Assembly (NCBI RefSeq): GCF_002860125.1
Contig: NZ_PGVA01000044.1
Location: 50,511 to 114,510 of the forward strand
Direction: 5' to 3'
DNA: 64,000 bases
Origin: Bacillus canaveralius
GTDB lineage: Bacteria; Bacillota; Bacilli; Bacillales; Cytobacillaceae
The notes beneath the pieces are model-generated. The model was not told the DNA's origin. It did no database searches and saw only the letters and a program-made list of their open reading frames with translations. The translations under genes and the position numbers were made by a program. Below are positions 8,813 through 17,302 of this stretch, in pieces. How positions within the stretch are numbered: position 1 is the first letter of the stretch; each line of letters opens with the position of its first letter.

Positions 8813-9646
8813 TTATAAAAATACAATATAGATAACAGCAGCAAGCACGATCCGGTAGATTGCAAACGGGACAAGCTTTATTTTATTGATAAGCGCCAAG
8901 AAGAAGCGAATCGAAATCATCGCAAAAATAAAGGCACTGATAAAACCTGCAATAAAAAATGGCAAGGCGTCAATCGTGATAAACTGCCAGTTTTTTAATA
9001 ATGAAAGTCCGCTTGCACCGAGCATAATCGGAACCGCCATGATGAACGTAAAATCGGATGCGGCCCGGTGGCTCATTCCAAGGATCACGCCGCCGGAAAT
9101 CGTTGACCCGGAACGGGAAAATCCTGGCCATAACGCAATACACTGGAATAAACCGACACCAATCGCCTGCTTCCAGGTGATTTGGTCAACCGAATGTGTG
9201 GTTGTCACTTTATTAGGGAGGAAGTCAGCAATTAACATGAAAACAGCACCGATGACAAGTCCGATGAGAACGGTATAGACCGAAAACAAATGTGTGTCAA
9301 TTGTATCTTCCAACAAGAAACCAAAAAACGCAGCGGGGAAAAGCCCGACAATCACATGTTTGAGCTGGAGTCTTGGTCCCGAAGAAGCAGTGCCGCCCGC
9401 AGATCCCTTTTTCAAACCTAGCAACTCTTTGAATCGTTCTCTAAAAATGATCACAACCGCCAAAATGGATCCCAGCTGGATTACCACTTTGAAAGTGTTC
9501 GCCACTTCCTTTGAAAACAATTCTTTTGATTTAAACATCAAGTCATCAACAATAATCATATGTCCTGTCGAGGAAACCGGAATAAACTCCGTCAGTCCCT
9601 CAACAATTCCCAAAACGATTGCTACGAAAATTTCCCACAAGTTCAT
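8813..9646 (-). CDS. uppP: undecaprenyl-diphosphatase
   Basis: The 277-residue, multi-pass membrane protein carries the two BacA/UppP signatures: EGLTEFIPVSSTGHM near residue 17 and PGFSRSGSTISGG in the second half. It removes a phosphate from undecaprenyl diphosphate on the outer membrane face, which recycles the lipid carrier for peptidoglycan and teichoic acid synthesis, and confers basal bacitracin resistance. Bacilli often hold more than one copy, so this may be a paralogue. The gene stands alone and is divergent from the VOC gene; a 10-bp inverted repeat lies in the shared upstream region. Confidence 0.93.
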   Translation of the reverse strand: MNLWEIFVAIVLGIVEGLTEFIPVSSTGHMIIVDDLMFKSKELFSKEVANTFKVVIQLGSILAVVIIFRERFKELLGLKKGSAGGTASSGPRLQLKHVIVGLFPAAFFGFLLEDTIDTHLFSVYTVLIGLVIGAVFMLIADFLPNKVTTTHSVDQITWKQAIGVGLFQCIALWPGFSRSGSTISGGVILGMSHRAASDFTFIMAVPIMLGASGLSLLKNWQFITIDALPFFIAGFISAFIFAMISIRFFLALINKIKLVPFAIYRIVLAAVIYIVFL

Positions 9647-9770
9647 TGAAACACCCCAAATTAAATTTACATATGTTAAGGCTTTAACGAGTCATAATTG
9701 AAGCACTGTCCGAAAATTTACTATATCATTAATTTAAGAGACAGGAAATAGAAACTATTATTATTTGAAT

Positions 9771-9797
9771 CGAGAAATAATTAGAATTTATTTCTCG
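9771..9797. repeat. 10-bp perfect inverted repeat in a divergent intergenic region
   Basis: CGAGAAATAA (9771-9780) and TTATTTCTCG (9788-9797) are separated by seven bases. There is no T tail and the stem is A/T-rich, so an operator is more likely than a terminator. It sits about 125 bases upstream of uppP and 120 bases upstream of the VOC gene. Confidence 0.5.
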
Positions 9798-9916
9798 GGA
9801 AAGCGCAGGAAAAGACAAAATCATCTATCTTACCTGTAAAAATAGCACAAAAACTAGGGGATAATGTCGTTATATAGAAGAGGTTTTGCCACAAACAATA
9901 AAAGGAGGGATCCAGC

Positions 9917-10312
9917 ATGGCAGCAGGCCTAATTCATCATCTGGAAATATATGTTTCAGATTTAAAAAAGAGCAGCGAATTTTGGGAATGGATATTGGCT
10001 GAACTAAAATATCAGCCGTTTCAGAAATGGGACAAAGGAGTAAGTTGGAAATTAGGTGATACTTATATTGTGTTCGTACAAACAGAAGACAAATACCTCG
10101 ATGTTCCATATCACCGGCGGCGAACCGGTCTCAATCATCTTGCTTTCCATGCAGGCGGAAGAGAACGCGTTGATGAAATGGCCGCAAAGTTAGCCGCACA
10201 AGGAATCCCGCTCCTGTATGCGGATCAATCGCCCTATGCGGGTGGACCTGACCATTACGCTATTTATTTTGAAGATCCCGATCGGATTAAAGTTGAACTG
10301 GTTGCTACATGA
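9917..10312 (+). CDS. VOC-family (glyoxalase/dioxygenase-like) protein
   Basis: The 131-residue protein has the vicinal-oxygen-chelate fold pattern: LIHHLEIYVSDLKKSSEFW at the start, GLNHLAFHAG in the middle and IKVELVA at the end. The His in the first strand, the His in GLNHLAFH and the Glu in KVEL fit metal ligands. Such proteins act as glyoxalases, dioxygenases or thiol-transferring resistance enzymes; the substrate cannot be told. The ribosome binding site AAAGGAGGGA is strong. It appears to be a single gene. Confidence 0.85.
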   Translation: MAAGLIHHLEIYVSDLKKSSEFWEWILAELKYQPFQKWDKGVSWKLGDTYIVFVQTEDKYLDVPYHRRRTGLNHLAFHAGGRERVDEMAAKLAAQGIPLLYADQSPYAGGPDHYAIYFEDPDRIKVELVAT

Positions 10313-10400
10313 GAACGTAAGTAATCATAGCTGACTTATAATTTTAATTTAGGATAGAATCAATACGCTATGTAAAAGATAAAAAGTCGGAGGGTACATA

Positions 10401-11555
10401 ATGAATTTCGCAGAACTAAAAGGTACAGACGAACGTCTGAAATGTATGGACAGCCTAAAGGAAGACTTTTCAGAACGGGCAAATCGCAACAATGATAGCG
10501 GAGAGTTCCCGTTTCAAAACTTCGATGATCTTAAGCGTACAGGATACACAGCGTTAACGGTTTCACAGGAATATGGAGGCAAGGAAATTTCTCTGTATGA
10601 GCTTGTACGGCTGCAGGAGAAAATTGCTGAAGGAGATGGTTCCACAGCTCTCGGAATCGGGTGGCATATGGGTATTATCAAAAATTTAAGTGAAAAAAGG
10701 CTGTGGGACGAATCATTGTTCCAATTTCTTTGTGAAGAAGTAAAAAAGGGAGCGATCATTAACGCTGCTGCTACAGAACCAGGAACCGGAAGCCCGACGA
10801 GAGGAGGCAAGCCACAGACAACTGCGGAAAAACAAGGGCAGACATGGACGATTAATGGCCGCAAAACGTTTACGACGTTGGCGCCGGTATTGGATTTTTT
10901 TATTGTCACCGCAACGTTAAAAGAAAGCGAAGAAATAGCGAACTTCTTGATACCACGTTCCGCTTCAGGGCTCAGAATTGAAGAAACCTGGGACAGTATT
11001 TCGATGCGGGGCACTGGCAGTCATGATTTAATTCTTGAAAACGTCATTGTTGAAGATCAGTTCCTGGTCGAAAAGCTTGGAAAGTCTGGTCAACGGGCCA
11101 ACGGCTGGCTTCTCCATATCCCGGCATGCTATTTGGGCATTGCGCAAGCTGCTCAATCTCACGCAATCAAGTTTTCGCAAAGCTATTCACCTAATAGCAT
11201 TGATGGCTCAATCATTGACCTGCCTAATGTTCGTCAAAAAATAGGCGAGATTGAACTCGAATTGATGAGATCCAGACATTTTCTCTACTCCGTAGCAAAA
11301 TTATGGGATGAATCAGATGAAAATAAACGAAACGGCCTTCTTCCGGAGCTTGGCGCAGTCAAACATGCTGTTACCAACTCAGCTATCAAGGCAGTTGATC
11401 TTGCGATGCGAGTTGTCGGCGCAAGAAGCCTTTCGGCAAAGAGTCCATTGCAGCGCTACTACCGCGATGTCCGCGCCGGGCTTCACAATCCACCGATGGA
11501 TGATATGACGATTAATTTGCTTGCTCAACATGCTATTCAAGTACAGAAAAAATAA
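10401..11555 (+). CDS. acyl-CoA dehydrogenase family flavoprotein
   Basis: This 384-residue protein shows the acyl-CoA dehydrogenase order: N-terminal helical domain, a middle beta domain with INAAATEPGTGSPTRGGKPQTTA and WTINGRKTFTT, and a C-terminal helical bundle ending GARSLSAKSPLQRYYRDVRAGLHNPP. It should bind FAD and oxidise an acyl-CoA or a related thioester. It resembles B. subtilis YdbM. The start ATG follows GGAGGGT. It has no neighbouring beta-oxidation genes, and a terminator follows, so it is expressed alone. Confidence 0.87.
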   Translation: MNFAELKGTDERLKCMDSLKEDFSERANRNNDSGEFPFQNFDDLKRTGYTALTVSQEYGGKEISLYELVRLQEKIAEGDGSTALGIGWHMGIIKNLSEKRLWDESLFQFLCEEVKKGAIINAAATEPGTGSPTRGGKPQTTAEKQGQTWTINGRKTFTTLAPVLDFFIVTATLKESEEIANFLIPRSASGLRIEETWDSISMRGTGSHDLILENVIVEDQFLVEKLGKSGQRANGWLLHIPACYLGIAQAAQSHAIKFSQSYSPNSIDGSIIDLPNVRQKIGEIELELMRSRHFLYSVAKLWDESDENKRNGLLPELGAVKHAVTNSAIKAVDLAMRVVGARSLSAKSPLQRYYRDVRAGLHNPPMDDMTINLLAQHAIQVQKK

Positions 11556-11576
11556 AGGTATACATGCATAAACAGC

Positions 11577-11601
11577 ACTCGCCAAACGGCGAGTTTCTTT
11601 A
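11577..11601 (+). terminator. terminator of the acyl-CoA dehydrogenase gene
   Basis: ACTCGCC and GGCGAGT form a 7-bp stem with a four-base loop, followed by TTTCTTTATT. Confidence 0.78.
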
Positions 11602-11665
11602 TTATCTGTAAATCTGCATACTCCTGAAGATCCTTACTTGAACTAAAATTTATCAAAAAAATATC

Positions 11666-11694
11666 TTCCCATATGGTATACCATATTATATAAT
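11666..11694 (+). promoter_or_regulatory. promoter with palindrome in its spacer, GntR-ABC operon
   Basis: TATAAT is at 11689-11694 with a weak TTCCCA -35 at 11666-11671 and a 17-base spacer. The spacer is filled by the perfect 16-bp palindrome ATATGGTATACCATAT (11671-11686), a likely repressor site placed so that binding would block RNA polymerase. Confidence 0.6.
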
Positions 11695-11698
11695 CTAA

Positions 11699-11730
11699 CT
11701 GTATTACTTGAAATAGTACACCTAATACAG
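11699..11730 (+). promoter_or_regulatory. putative operator for the GntR-family regulator
   Basis: CTGTATTA and TAATACAG form a perfect 8-bp inverted repeat with 16 bases between, just downstream of the -10 and directly before the ribosome binding site of the GntR gene. YtrA-type regulators usually repress their own operon from such a place, so autoregulation is inferred. Confidence 0.5.
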
Positions 11731-11744
11731 TTAGGAGGGTGCGA

Positions 11745-12125
11745 ATGTTTGAATTAGACTTGAGAAGCCGGCAGCCGATCTATGAACAGTTAGTCGACAA
11801 GCTAAAGGAACTGATTATAAATGAAGTACTTGGCGCAGATGAGCAGCTGCCATCTGTGAGAACGTTGGCGCAGCAGTTGACGATCAATCCGAATACGATT
11901 CAGAAAGCGTATCGTGAGCTTGAACTACAGGGCTATATATACTCCGTCAAAGGGAAAGGAAGCTTCGTCAATCCTTCTAATGAAACGATCAATACCGAAA
12001 AAATCGCTAAAGTAAAAAAGGAGCTGATCAAGCTGCTTTCTGAAGCATTGTATCTCGGAGTGCCAGTCAGCGAACTTTTCACCATAATTACCGAATTGGA
12101 TACTTCCATTCAGGGAGGAAAATAA
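11745..12125 (+). CDS. GntR-family (YtrA subfamily) transcriptional regulator
   Basis: This 126-residue protein has an N-terminal winged helix-turn-helix: QPIYEQLVDKLKELI, LPSVRTLAQQLTINPNTIQKAYREL and GYIYSVKGKGSFV. The C-terminal part is only about 50 residues, which is the YtrA subfamily form that lacks a large effector domain. Members usually repress adjacent ABC transporter operons in response to cell-wall antibiotics. The start at 11745 has TTAGGAGGG eight bases upstream; the upstream GTG overlaps that site. The ABC ATPase begins three bases after its stop. Confidence 0.88.
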   Translation: MFELDLRSRQPIYEQLVDKLKELIINEVLGADEQLPSVRTLAQQLTINPNTIQKAYRELELQGYIYSVKGKGSFVNPSNETINTEKIAKVKKELIKLLSEALYLGVPVSELFTIITELDTSIQGGK

Positions 12126-12127
12126 CG

Positions 12128-13027
12128 ATGATTCAATTAAAGGGCGTCACTAAATCATATGAAGACATTGAGGCTGTTTATAGGGTAGATATAAAGGTTA
12201 ACCACGGTTCAATATACGGGCTGCTCGGTTCAAATGGTGCGGGAAAAACTACGGTTTTAAAGCTGCTTGCCGGAATTCTTAGGGCTGATGAAGGCCAAGT
12301 TCTGATCGATGACAAAAATATTTTTGAAAACCCGGAAATAAAAGATCGGATTTTCTTCATTCCGGATGCACCTTATTTCTTCTCGCAATATACGATCCGA
12401 CAGATGGCCGATTTTTATAAAAGCGTTTATTCCCGCTGGGACGATGAGCGTTTTAAACAGTTGGCACAAGTCTTTGAAATGGACATCAACAGAAAAATAC
12501 ATAAATTTTCGAAAGGACTTCAACGTCAGGCTGCTTTCTGGCTCGCTCTGTCTACGATGCCGGAAATCCTCATATTAGATGAACCTATGGATGGACTTGA
12601 TCCAGTTATTCGCAAAAAGGTAAAAAGCCTGATCATTGACGAGGTCGCTGACAGGGAGATGACGGTTTTAATCTCTTCCCATAACTTGAGGGAGCTTGAG
12701 GACATTTGTGACCATGTCGGGATTCTTCATAAAGGACGCTTGCTTTTTGAACAAGAGCTTGATGATCTGAAAGCCGATGTCCACAAAATTCAGTTAGCCT
12801 TTAAAGGCGCTATTCCTGAACAGCTATACTCTGATCTGGCGATATTGCATAAAGAGATAAGAGGGAGCGTCCTGTTGTGCATCGTGAGAGGTAAAGAACC
12901 AGAAATAGCAGCATATATTGAAAAATACAATCCGGTCATCTTCGATATGCTTTCGCTGACTTTAGAGGAAATTTTCATATACGAAATGGGGGATGTCGGA
13001 TATGCTATCAAGAATATCCTTGTTTAA
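12128..13027 (+). CDS. ABC transporter ATP-binding protein of the GntR operon
   Basis: The 299-residue ATPase has Walker A GSNGAGKTT, Walker B ILILDEPMDGLDP and the H-loop VLISSHNL. The signature motif is unusual, KFSKGLQRQAAFWLAL rather than LSGGQ, as is common in BcrA/YtrB-type exporters. The C-terminal 80 residues form an extra domain. It works with the large permease whose gene overlaps its 3' end by 26 bases, under the GntR regulator encoded upstream. The ribosome binding site is AGGGAGGAAAA. Export of a peptide or lipid-directed antibiotic is a plausible but unproven role. Confidence 0.88.
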   Translation: MIQLKGVTKSYEDIEAVYRVDIKVNHGSIYGLLGSNGAGKTTVLKLLAGILRADEGQVLIDDKNIFENPEIKDRIFFIPDAPYFFSQYTIRQMADFYKSVYSRWDDERFKQLAQVFEMDINRKIHKFSKGLQRQAAFWLALSTMPEILILDEPMDGLDPVIRKKVKSLIIDEVADREMTVLISSHNLRELEDICDHVGILHKGRLLFEQELDDLKADVHKIQLAFKGAIPEQLYSDLAILHKEIRGSVLLCIVRGKEPEIAAYIEKYNPVIFDMLSLTLEEIFIYEMGDVGYAIKNILV

Positions 13028-14954
13028 TAGAGAAATAGTCCGCCAGATCACAAGAAGTGTTGGCTGGGTCGGCATTGTTTATTTACTTGGCCTCGTTGTT
13101 GCTTTGCCTTTAAGGCTCCTGATGCAAGTATCAAGTGAATATCCAAACTATCAAAAGTATGAAAACCTGTTCCAGGTGGATTTTCCTATACAAATGCTGT
13201 TTATCTTATCGGTCCCGATTTTAATGGCGATATTTCTGTTTCGATTTTTGCATGTCAAACAGCCTGCCGATTTGATGCACAGCCTGCCAATGACGAGAAG
13301 CAGAATCTTTCATCAATACACATTAACAGGTGCCGTATTATTGGTAGTTCCGGTGATCCTAACTATGTTGATCGTATTGATATTATACAAAGTCCTCGAT
13401 TTAAATCTGTATTTCGGGATTGATGAGATTTTTTACTGGGGTGGAGTAACTGTTCTTATCAGCCTTGTGCTCTTCCTGGCTGGTGTTTTTGTCGGAATGT
13501 TTACGGGAATCACCGCAGTGCATGGAGTTCTATCATATGTTTTCTTGGTGTTCCCTGCTGGAATCGTCTTTCTGTTGGTTTCAAGTCTCGGTTTTTTTCT
13601 GTTAGGATTCCCTGATAGTTATTACTTACATACCAAAATAGAGACATATTCGCCATTAACTCATGCGATGGTTTTGGAATCACGGGTTCTATCTCCAGGA
13701 ATAGCAACTGTTTATGCTATTTTAATTGGACTGTTATACGCCGGTTCATTATTTTTTTATAAAAAGAGACAGGTCGAGGCCGTTTCGCAGGCGATTGCCT
13801 TCGAAAAGCTAACGCCAGTGTTTAAATACGGAGCTGCCATTTGTTTTATGCTGCTTGGGGGCATCTACTTTGGCAATATTGGCATGAAATCTTCATGGTG
13901 GATATTCGGTTATATTGCGGGATCGATCATTGGCTATTTCATTGCCGAGATGGTTTTGCAAAAAACGTGGCGTGTTTTTACGAATGTAAAAGGTTATTTC
14001 ATATTCGTCGCAGTGATGTTGCTATCCTTCGCAGCATCCCAGTTAATTTTTAATCTATATGAAAAAAATATTCCTGAACTTTCAGAAGTAAAACAAGTAT
14101 ACTTCAGTGATGTACCGTATCACTACGCTAATAGTGAAGATTTTGAAAGCGAGCTAACGTTTACATTAAAAGAACCCGAGAACGTGAAGGCGGTTTTGGA
14201 CCTTCATCGTAGCATCGTTAATACCCGATCAACAAAAAAGGAATCAATTTTTTTCGCCTATGAACTAGAAAACGGCAAAAAAGTCGTACGCGAATATGAA
14301 GTTAATAGAAACGACTTTGATGAATTACTGAAACCTATTAGAGAATCAACAGAATACAAGAATGCATCCAATGAAATATTTCTGGTAGACACAGAGGAAG
14401 TAGACAAGATTACGATTACCCCGAGAGGGATGAGGACCAAGAATGCTGTCATCGCTGATAGCAAAGACATCAAGGAAGCAATCACGATTCTAAAAGAGGA
14501 TGCAAAACTGGAAACGTATGAGCAAATGAATCATTTCGCTTACATTAACTCCGATGTTGAATTATTGCTTGACAATGACAAACGAATCTTTTTTGAATGG
14601 AAGCGGTCTTACAAACAGTTTGAACAGTGGCTTGATGACAAAAATTTGCTTGCCGAGGCCAGCTTGCTGCCTGAGGATATAAATTATATCCTTGTTGCAG
14701 ATAAACAGGATTTGGTACCGGATCCTTATATAGCTTTTGATGATCATACATTGCTGAAAAAGCTTGAGGAGGAAGGGAAGGTCCTTAAGATTGAGAACAA
14801 AGATGAAATCAGCAGCATGATAACAGCGGCTGAGACGCATATCGACGGAGCATTTATTGCCGCGATCTACTATCATGAAAAAGGAAATTATGAAATTACT
14901 AGTCTTAAAGAGAATAAGTTACCAGAGTTTATTAAAGACCATTTTGATAAATAG
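13002..14954 (+). CDS. large ABC transporter permease with C-terminal soluble domain
   Basis: The 650-residue protein has about ten hydrophobic segments in residues 15-375 and then a hydrophilic C-terminal region of about 270 residues beginning near YFSDVPYHYANSEDFE. The membrane half has the pattern seen in Bacillus YtrC/YtrD-like permeases (FRFLHVKQPADLMHSLPMTR). The tail contains repeated Glu/Lys-rich strands and may be extracytoplasmic. I prefer the ATG at 13002, nine bases after GGGGG, over the ATG at 12993 which abuts it. It overlaps the ATPase gene by 26 bases and precedes the sigma factor gene by 17. Confidence 0.84.
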   Translation: MLSRISLFNREIVRQITRSVGWVGIVYLLGLVVALPLRLLMQVSSEYPNYQKYENLFQVDFPIQMLFILSVPILMAIFLFRFLHVKQPADLMHSLPMTRSRIFHQYTLTGAVLLVVPVILTMLIVLILYKVLDLNLYFGIDEIFYWGGVTVLISLVLFLAGVFVGMFTGITAVHGVLSYVFLVFPAGIVFLLVSSLGFFLLGFPDSYYLHTKIETYSPLTHAMVLESRVLSPGIATVYAILIGLLYAGSLFFYKKRQVEAVSQAIAFEKLTPVFKYGAAICFMLLGGIYFGNIGMKSSWWIFGYIAGSIIGYFIAEMVLQKTWRVFTNVKGYFIFVAVMLLSFAASQLIFNLYEKNIPELSEVKQVYFSDVPYHYANSEDFESELTFTLKEPENVKAVLDLHRSIVNTRSTKKESIFFAYELENGKKVVREYEVNRNDFDELLKPIRESTEYKNASNEIFLVDTEEVDKITITPRGMRTKNAVIADSKDIKEAITILKEDAKLETYEQMNHFAYINSDVELLLDNDKRIFFEWKRSYKQFEQWLDDKNLLAEASLLPEDINYILVADKQDLVPDPYIAFDDHTLLKKLEEEGKVLKIENKDEISSMITAAETHIDGAFIAAIYYHEKGNYEITSLKENKLPEFIKDHFDK

Positions 14955-14971
14955 ATTTGGGGGCATAGGAT

Positions 14972-15496
14972 ATGCAAGTTCAGCCGAATTTTGAATTTTT
15001 ATTTGCACGGTACTATAAACGGCTGTTTTATACAGCTTTAAATATCACGAAAAACGCGCATACGGCCGAGGATGTTGTCCAGGAGACTTATCTGAAAGCT
15101 TTCTTGAAAAGCGATTCTATTCACGATGAAGAAAAATTGGGAGCCTGGTTATCAGCAATTGCGGCAAGGACGGCAATTGATTTTATCCGCAAAGAAGCAA
15201 GAGGGCGCGGTGTTTCACTGGAGGCCATTGCTCAGCATAATGAGCTGTTTGCACTTGAATCAGATCATAATGTTGAGCAGGAAGTAGCGCTCTCCCTGTT
15301 TAAAGAAGACATTGGACAGGAAATCAAAGCGTTGAAGCCAGAACACCAAGCCATTTTCTTGTTAAAAGTAAACTCTGGATTAAAGGAAGACGAGATTGCC
15401 AAGCAGCTTGATCTCAAGCCATCAACAGTGAAAACAAGGCTGTACCGGACGAGAAAGCATCTGAAAGCTGTTTTATCCGAAAGATATTCGGCATAA
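14972..15496 (+). CDS. ECF-type RNA polymerase sigma factor
   Basis: The 174-residue protein has sigma region 2 (FEFLFARYYKRLFYTALNIT, then AEDVVQETYLKAF) and region 4 with a helix-turn-helix (LKEDEIAKQLDLKPSTVKTRLYRTRKHLK), and no regions 1 or 3. It is the last gene of the GntR-ABC operon, 17 bases after the permease, with GGGGGC as ribosome binding site. ECF factors normally have a membrane anti-sigma partner encoded next to them; the only neighbour here is the permease, and a strong terminator follows. The large permease tail might have a sensing role, but this is speculation. Confidence 0.9.
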   Translation: MQVQPNFEFLFARYYKRLFYTALNITKNAHTAEDVVQETYLKAFLKSDSIHDEEKLGAWLSAIAARTAIDFIRKEARGRGVSLEAIAQHNELFALESDHNVEQEVALSLFKEDIGQEIKALKPEHQAIFLLKVNSGLKEDEIAKQLDLKPSTVKTRLYRTRKHLKAVLSERYSA

Positions 15497-15497
15497 A

Positions 15498-15543
15498 TAG
15501 GAAAAGGCATGGCTCAGGACAACCGCCGTGCCTTTTCCTATTT
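15498..15543 (+). terminator. terminator of the GntR-ABC-sigma operon
   Basis: A 16-bp stem with one G-T pair (TAGGAAAAGGCATGGC and its partner) has an 11-base loop and a short TTT tail. The stem is long and stable. Confidence 0.72.
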
Positions 15544-15661
15544 GACCAGTTATAATTAGGAATCACAGGGGTAAATAATGCCTGGAAAAAATAAACGAAA
15601 CAAAAATATCTTGTTGCTTTATAGAAGAGATTATTCATTCACTTGCTAAGAAGGAGGAATC

Positions 15662-16054
15662 ATGGCTGCGATTATTCTTTTTGACGGTGTGTGCAACTTA
15701 TGTCACAGCAGTGTGCAATTTATTATCAAACGGGATCAACAAGGATATTTTAAATTTGCCTCAATACAAGGTGATGTCGGTCAAAAGCTATTGCAAGAAT
15801 ATAACTTAAAAAACAACATTGACAGTATAGTATTAATCGAAAAACGCAAGGCCTTTATCAAATCCTCTGCTGCCTTAAGGACTGCAAGTAAGCTGCAAGG
15901 GGGATGGAAACTGCTTGTTCTGCTCTTGCTAGTGCCTGTGCCAGTTCGTAACTTTTTCTATGATTGGATCGCGCATAATCGCTACAGGTGGTTTGGAAAA
16001 CAAGACAGCTGTATGATACCCTCACCAAGCATGAAGGAGAGATTTCTTGAGTAG
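15662..16054 (+). CDS. yuxK: thiol-disulfide oxidoreductase-like DCC family protein
   Basis: The 130-residue protein opens with ILFDGVCNLCHSSVQF, the DCC (DUF393) signature with a CxxC-like pair, and has the family pattern FKFASIQGDVGQKLL and a late RYRWFGKQDSC. It resembles B. subtilis YuxK. Family members are thioredoxin-fold proteins thought to act on thiols; no substrate is known. The ribosome binding site AAGGAGGAA is strong. It converges on the DDAH-like gene, with a shared terminator between them. Confidence 0.86.
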   Translation: MAAIILFDGVCNLCHSSVQFIIKRDQQGYFKFASIQGDVGQKLLQEYNLKNNIDSIVLIEKRKAFIKSSAALRTASKLQGGWKLLVLLLLVPVPVRNFFYDWIAHNRYRWFGKQDSCMIPSPSMKERFLE

Positions 16055-16065
16055 CGTTGTTATTG

Positions 16066-16101
16066 AAAAATGGCACAATCCAAAATGGATGCCACTTTTT
16101 T
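16066..16101. terminator. bidirectional terminator between yuxK-like and ykgA-like genes
   Basis: TGGCA/TGCCA arms enclose a second pair TCC/GGA. The right side has CTTTTTT and the left side AAAAA, which suits both convergent genes. Confidence 0.65.
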
Positions 16102-16950
16102 CTATTCTTCACGGATCAGGGGCATCGTACAGCAACGAAATGAACCGCCGGATTTAATGATTTCGCTAATATCAACTTCAATTACGTCATAGCCTCTTTT
16201 ACGAAGCTCACTGTTAACATGTTTATTTACGGGAAGGCTGAATATCTTTTTATCTCCAATCGAAAACACATTGGTTCCAAGCGTGAACTGCTCTTCCTCG
16301 GTGATTTCGATTAAATCGTAGCGGGACCGAAGAAGTTCTTCTTTTTCTTTCTCAATAACTCCGGGGTAAATGATTGCTTCCTCGGTGGAAATGATATTAA
16401 ATACACAATCCAAGTGCAGATATGTTTCGGTAAACGGAATGGCTATCACTTCATAACTCGTTAACAAACTTTGCAAATGTTCGATTGCAGCTAAGTTTGT
16501 GCGGTTGCTGACGCCAATATAGACAGTGTTTCGGTCAATTACAACGTCTCCACCTTCAATCTCGTCCCCTAATAAATGGTAGTAGGGGATTTCTTCCTGT
16601 TCAAGCCACTCTCTTAAAACGTCTTCTTCACCTTTTCGGATGTCATGGGCCATTTCTGCGACAAAGACTGTTTGCCCGATCGTAAAACCGATATCGCGGG
16701 TGAACACTTGCTCGGGGAACTTCCTGAGCGCAGGGAGCAGTACAACGTTAACGCCATGTTCCTCCAATTTTACAAGAAAATCGCGGTGCTGTTCCAACGC
16801 CAGCTCTATGTGAATCCCTTCATTTTTAAAATGTTTCTGGGTTTCATTGATTACTTCTCTAATTGTCATATGCTGAGGTTCGCACAGGATAACTGTATGC
16901 AATTTATCATATTCACTATTGCAGATGGATTTATGTTGTTGTGACGGCAT
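16102..16950 (-). CDS. ykgA: dimethylarginine dimethylaminohydrolase-like amidinohydrolase
   Basis: This 282-residue protein has the guanidino-modifying enzyme (pentein) pattern. Visible elements are FTRDIGF with the substrate-binding Asp, IEGGDVV, the catalytic His in YLHLDCVFN and the catalytic Cys in GGSFRCCTMPL. Two Cys are adjacent, so which is the nucleophile is not certain. It resembles B. subtilis YkgA and DDAH-type enzymes that hydrolyse methylated arginine or similar guanidines. The ATG follows GGGAGGATTT. The gene is monocistronic. Confidence 0.86.
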   Translation of the reverse strand: MPSQQHKSICNSEYDKLHTVILCEPQHMTIREVINETQKHFKNEGIHIELALEQHRDFLVKLEEHGVNVVLLPALRKFPEQVFTRDIGFTIGQTVFVAEMAHDIRKGEEDVLREWLEQEEIPYYHLLGDEIEGGDVVIDRNTVYIGVSNRTNLAAIEHLQSLLTSYEVIAIPFTETYLHLDCVFNIISTEEAIIYPGVIEKEKEELLRSRYDLIEITEEEQFTLGTNVFSIGDKKIFSLPVNKHVNSELRKRGYDVIEVDISEIIKSGGSFRCCTMPLIREE

Positions 16951-17302
16951 GCCAAATCCTCCCGATAATCGATAATATGATTAATGTCTCCAAACAAAAA
17001 AGAGATATGAGTTTTAAAGCCGAGAAAACATATAGCTCCATTTATCTGTTTCAGTAAAATCACACTTGCCATATTTAAATCAAAAAGTGAATTTTATTAC
17101 AGCATTTCTACCATTTTTACCTTATACTATAAATGTAAAAACAGTAAATGATGATTTAATCTGTAGTGCAAGGTATAGTATTTCATCACGCTTGTACCAT
17201 GTTCCAGTCCATTTAGAATGGAGACAAGATAGATTGCTGAAAAAAAGCGGAATGAATGAAAAGCTTAAAATACTGAACTTTTTAGATGAGGAAGTATATA
17301 AC

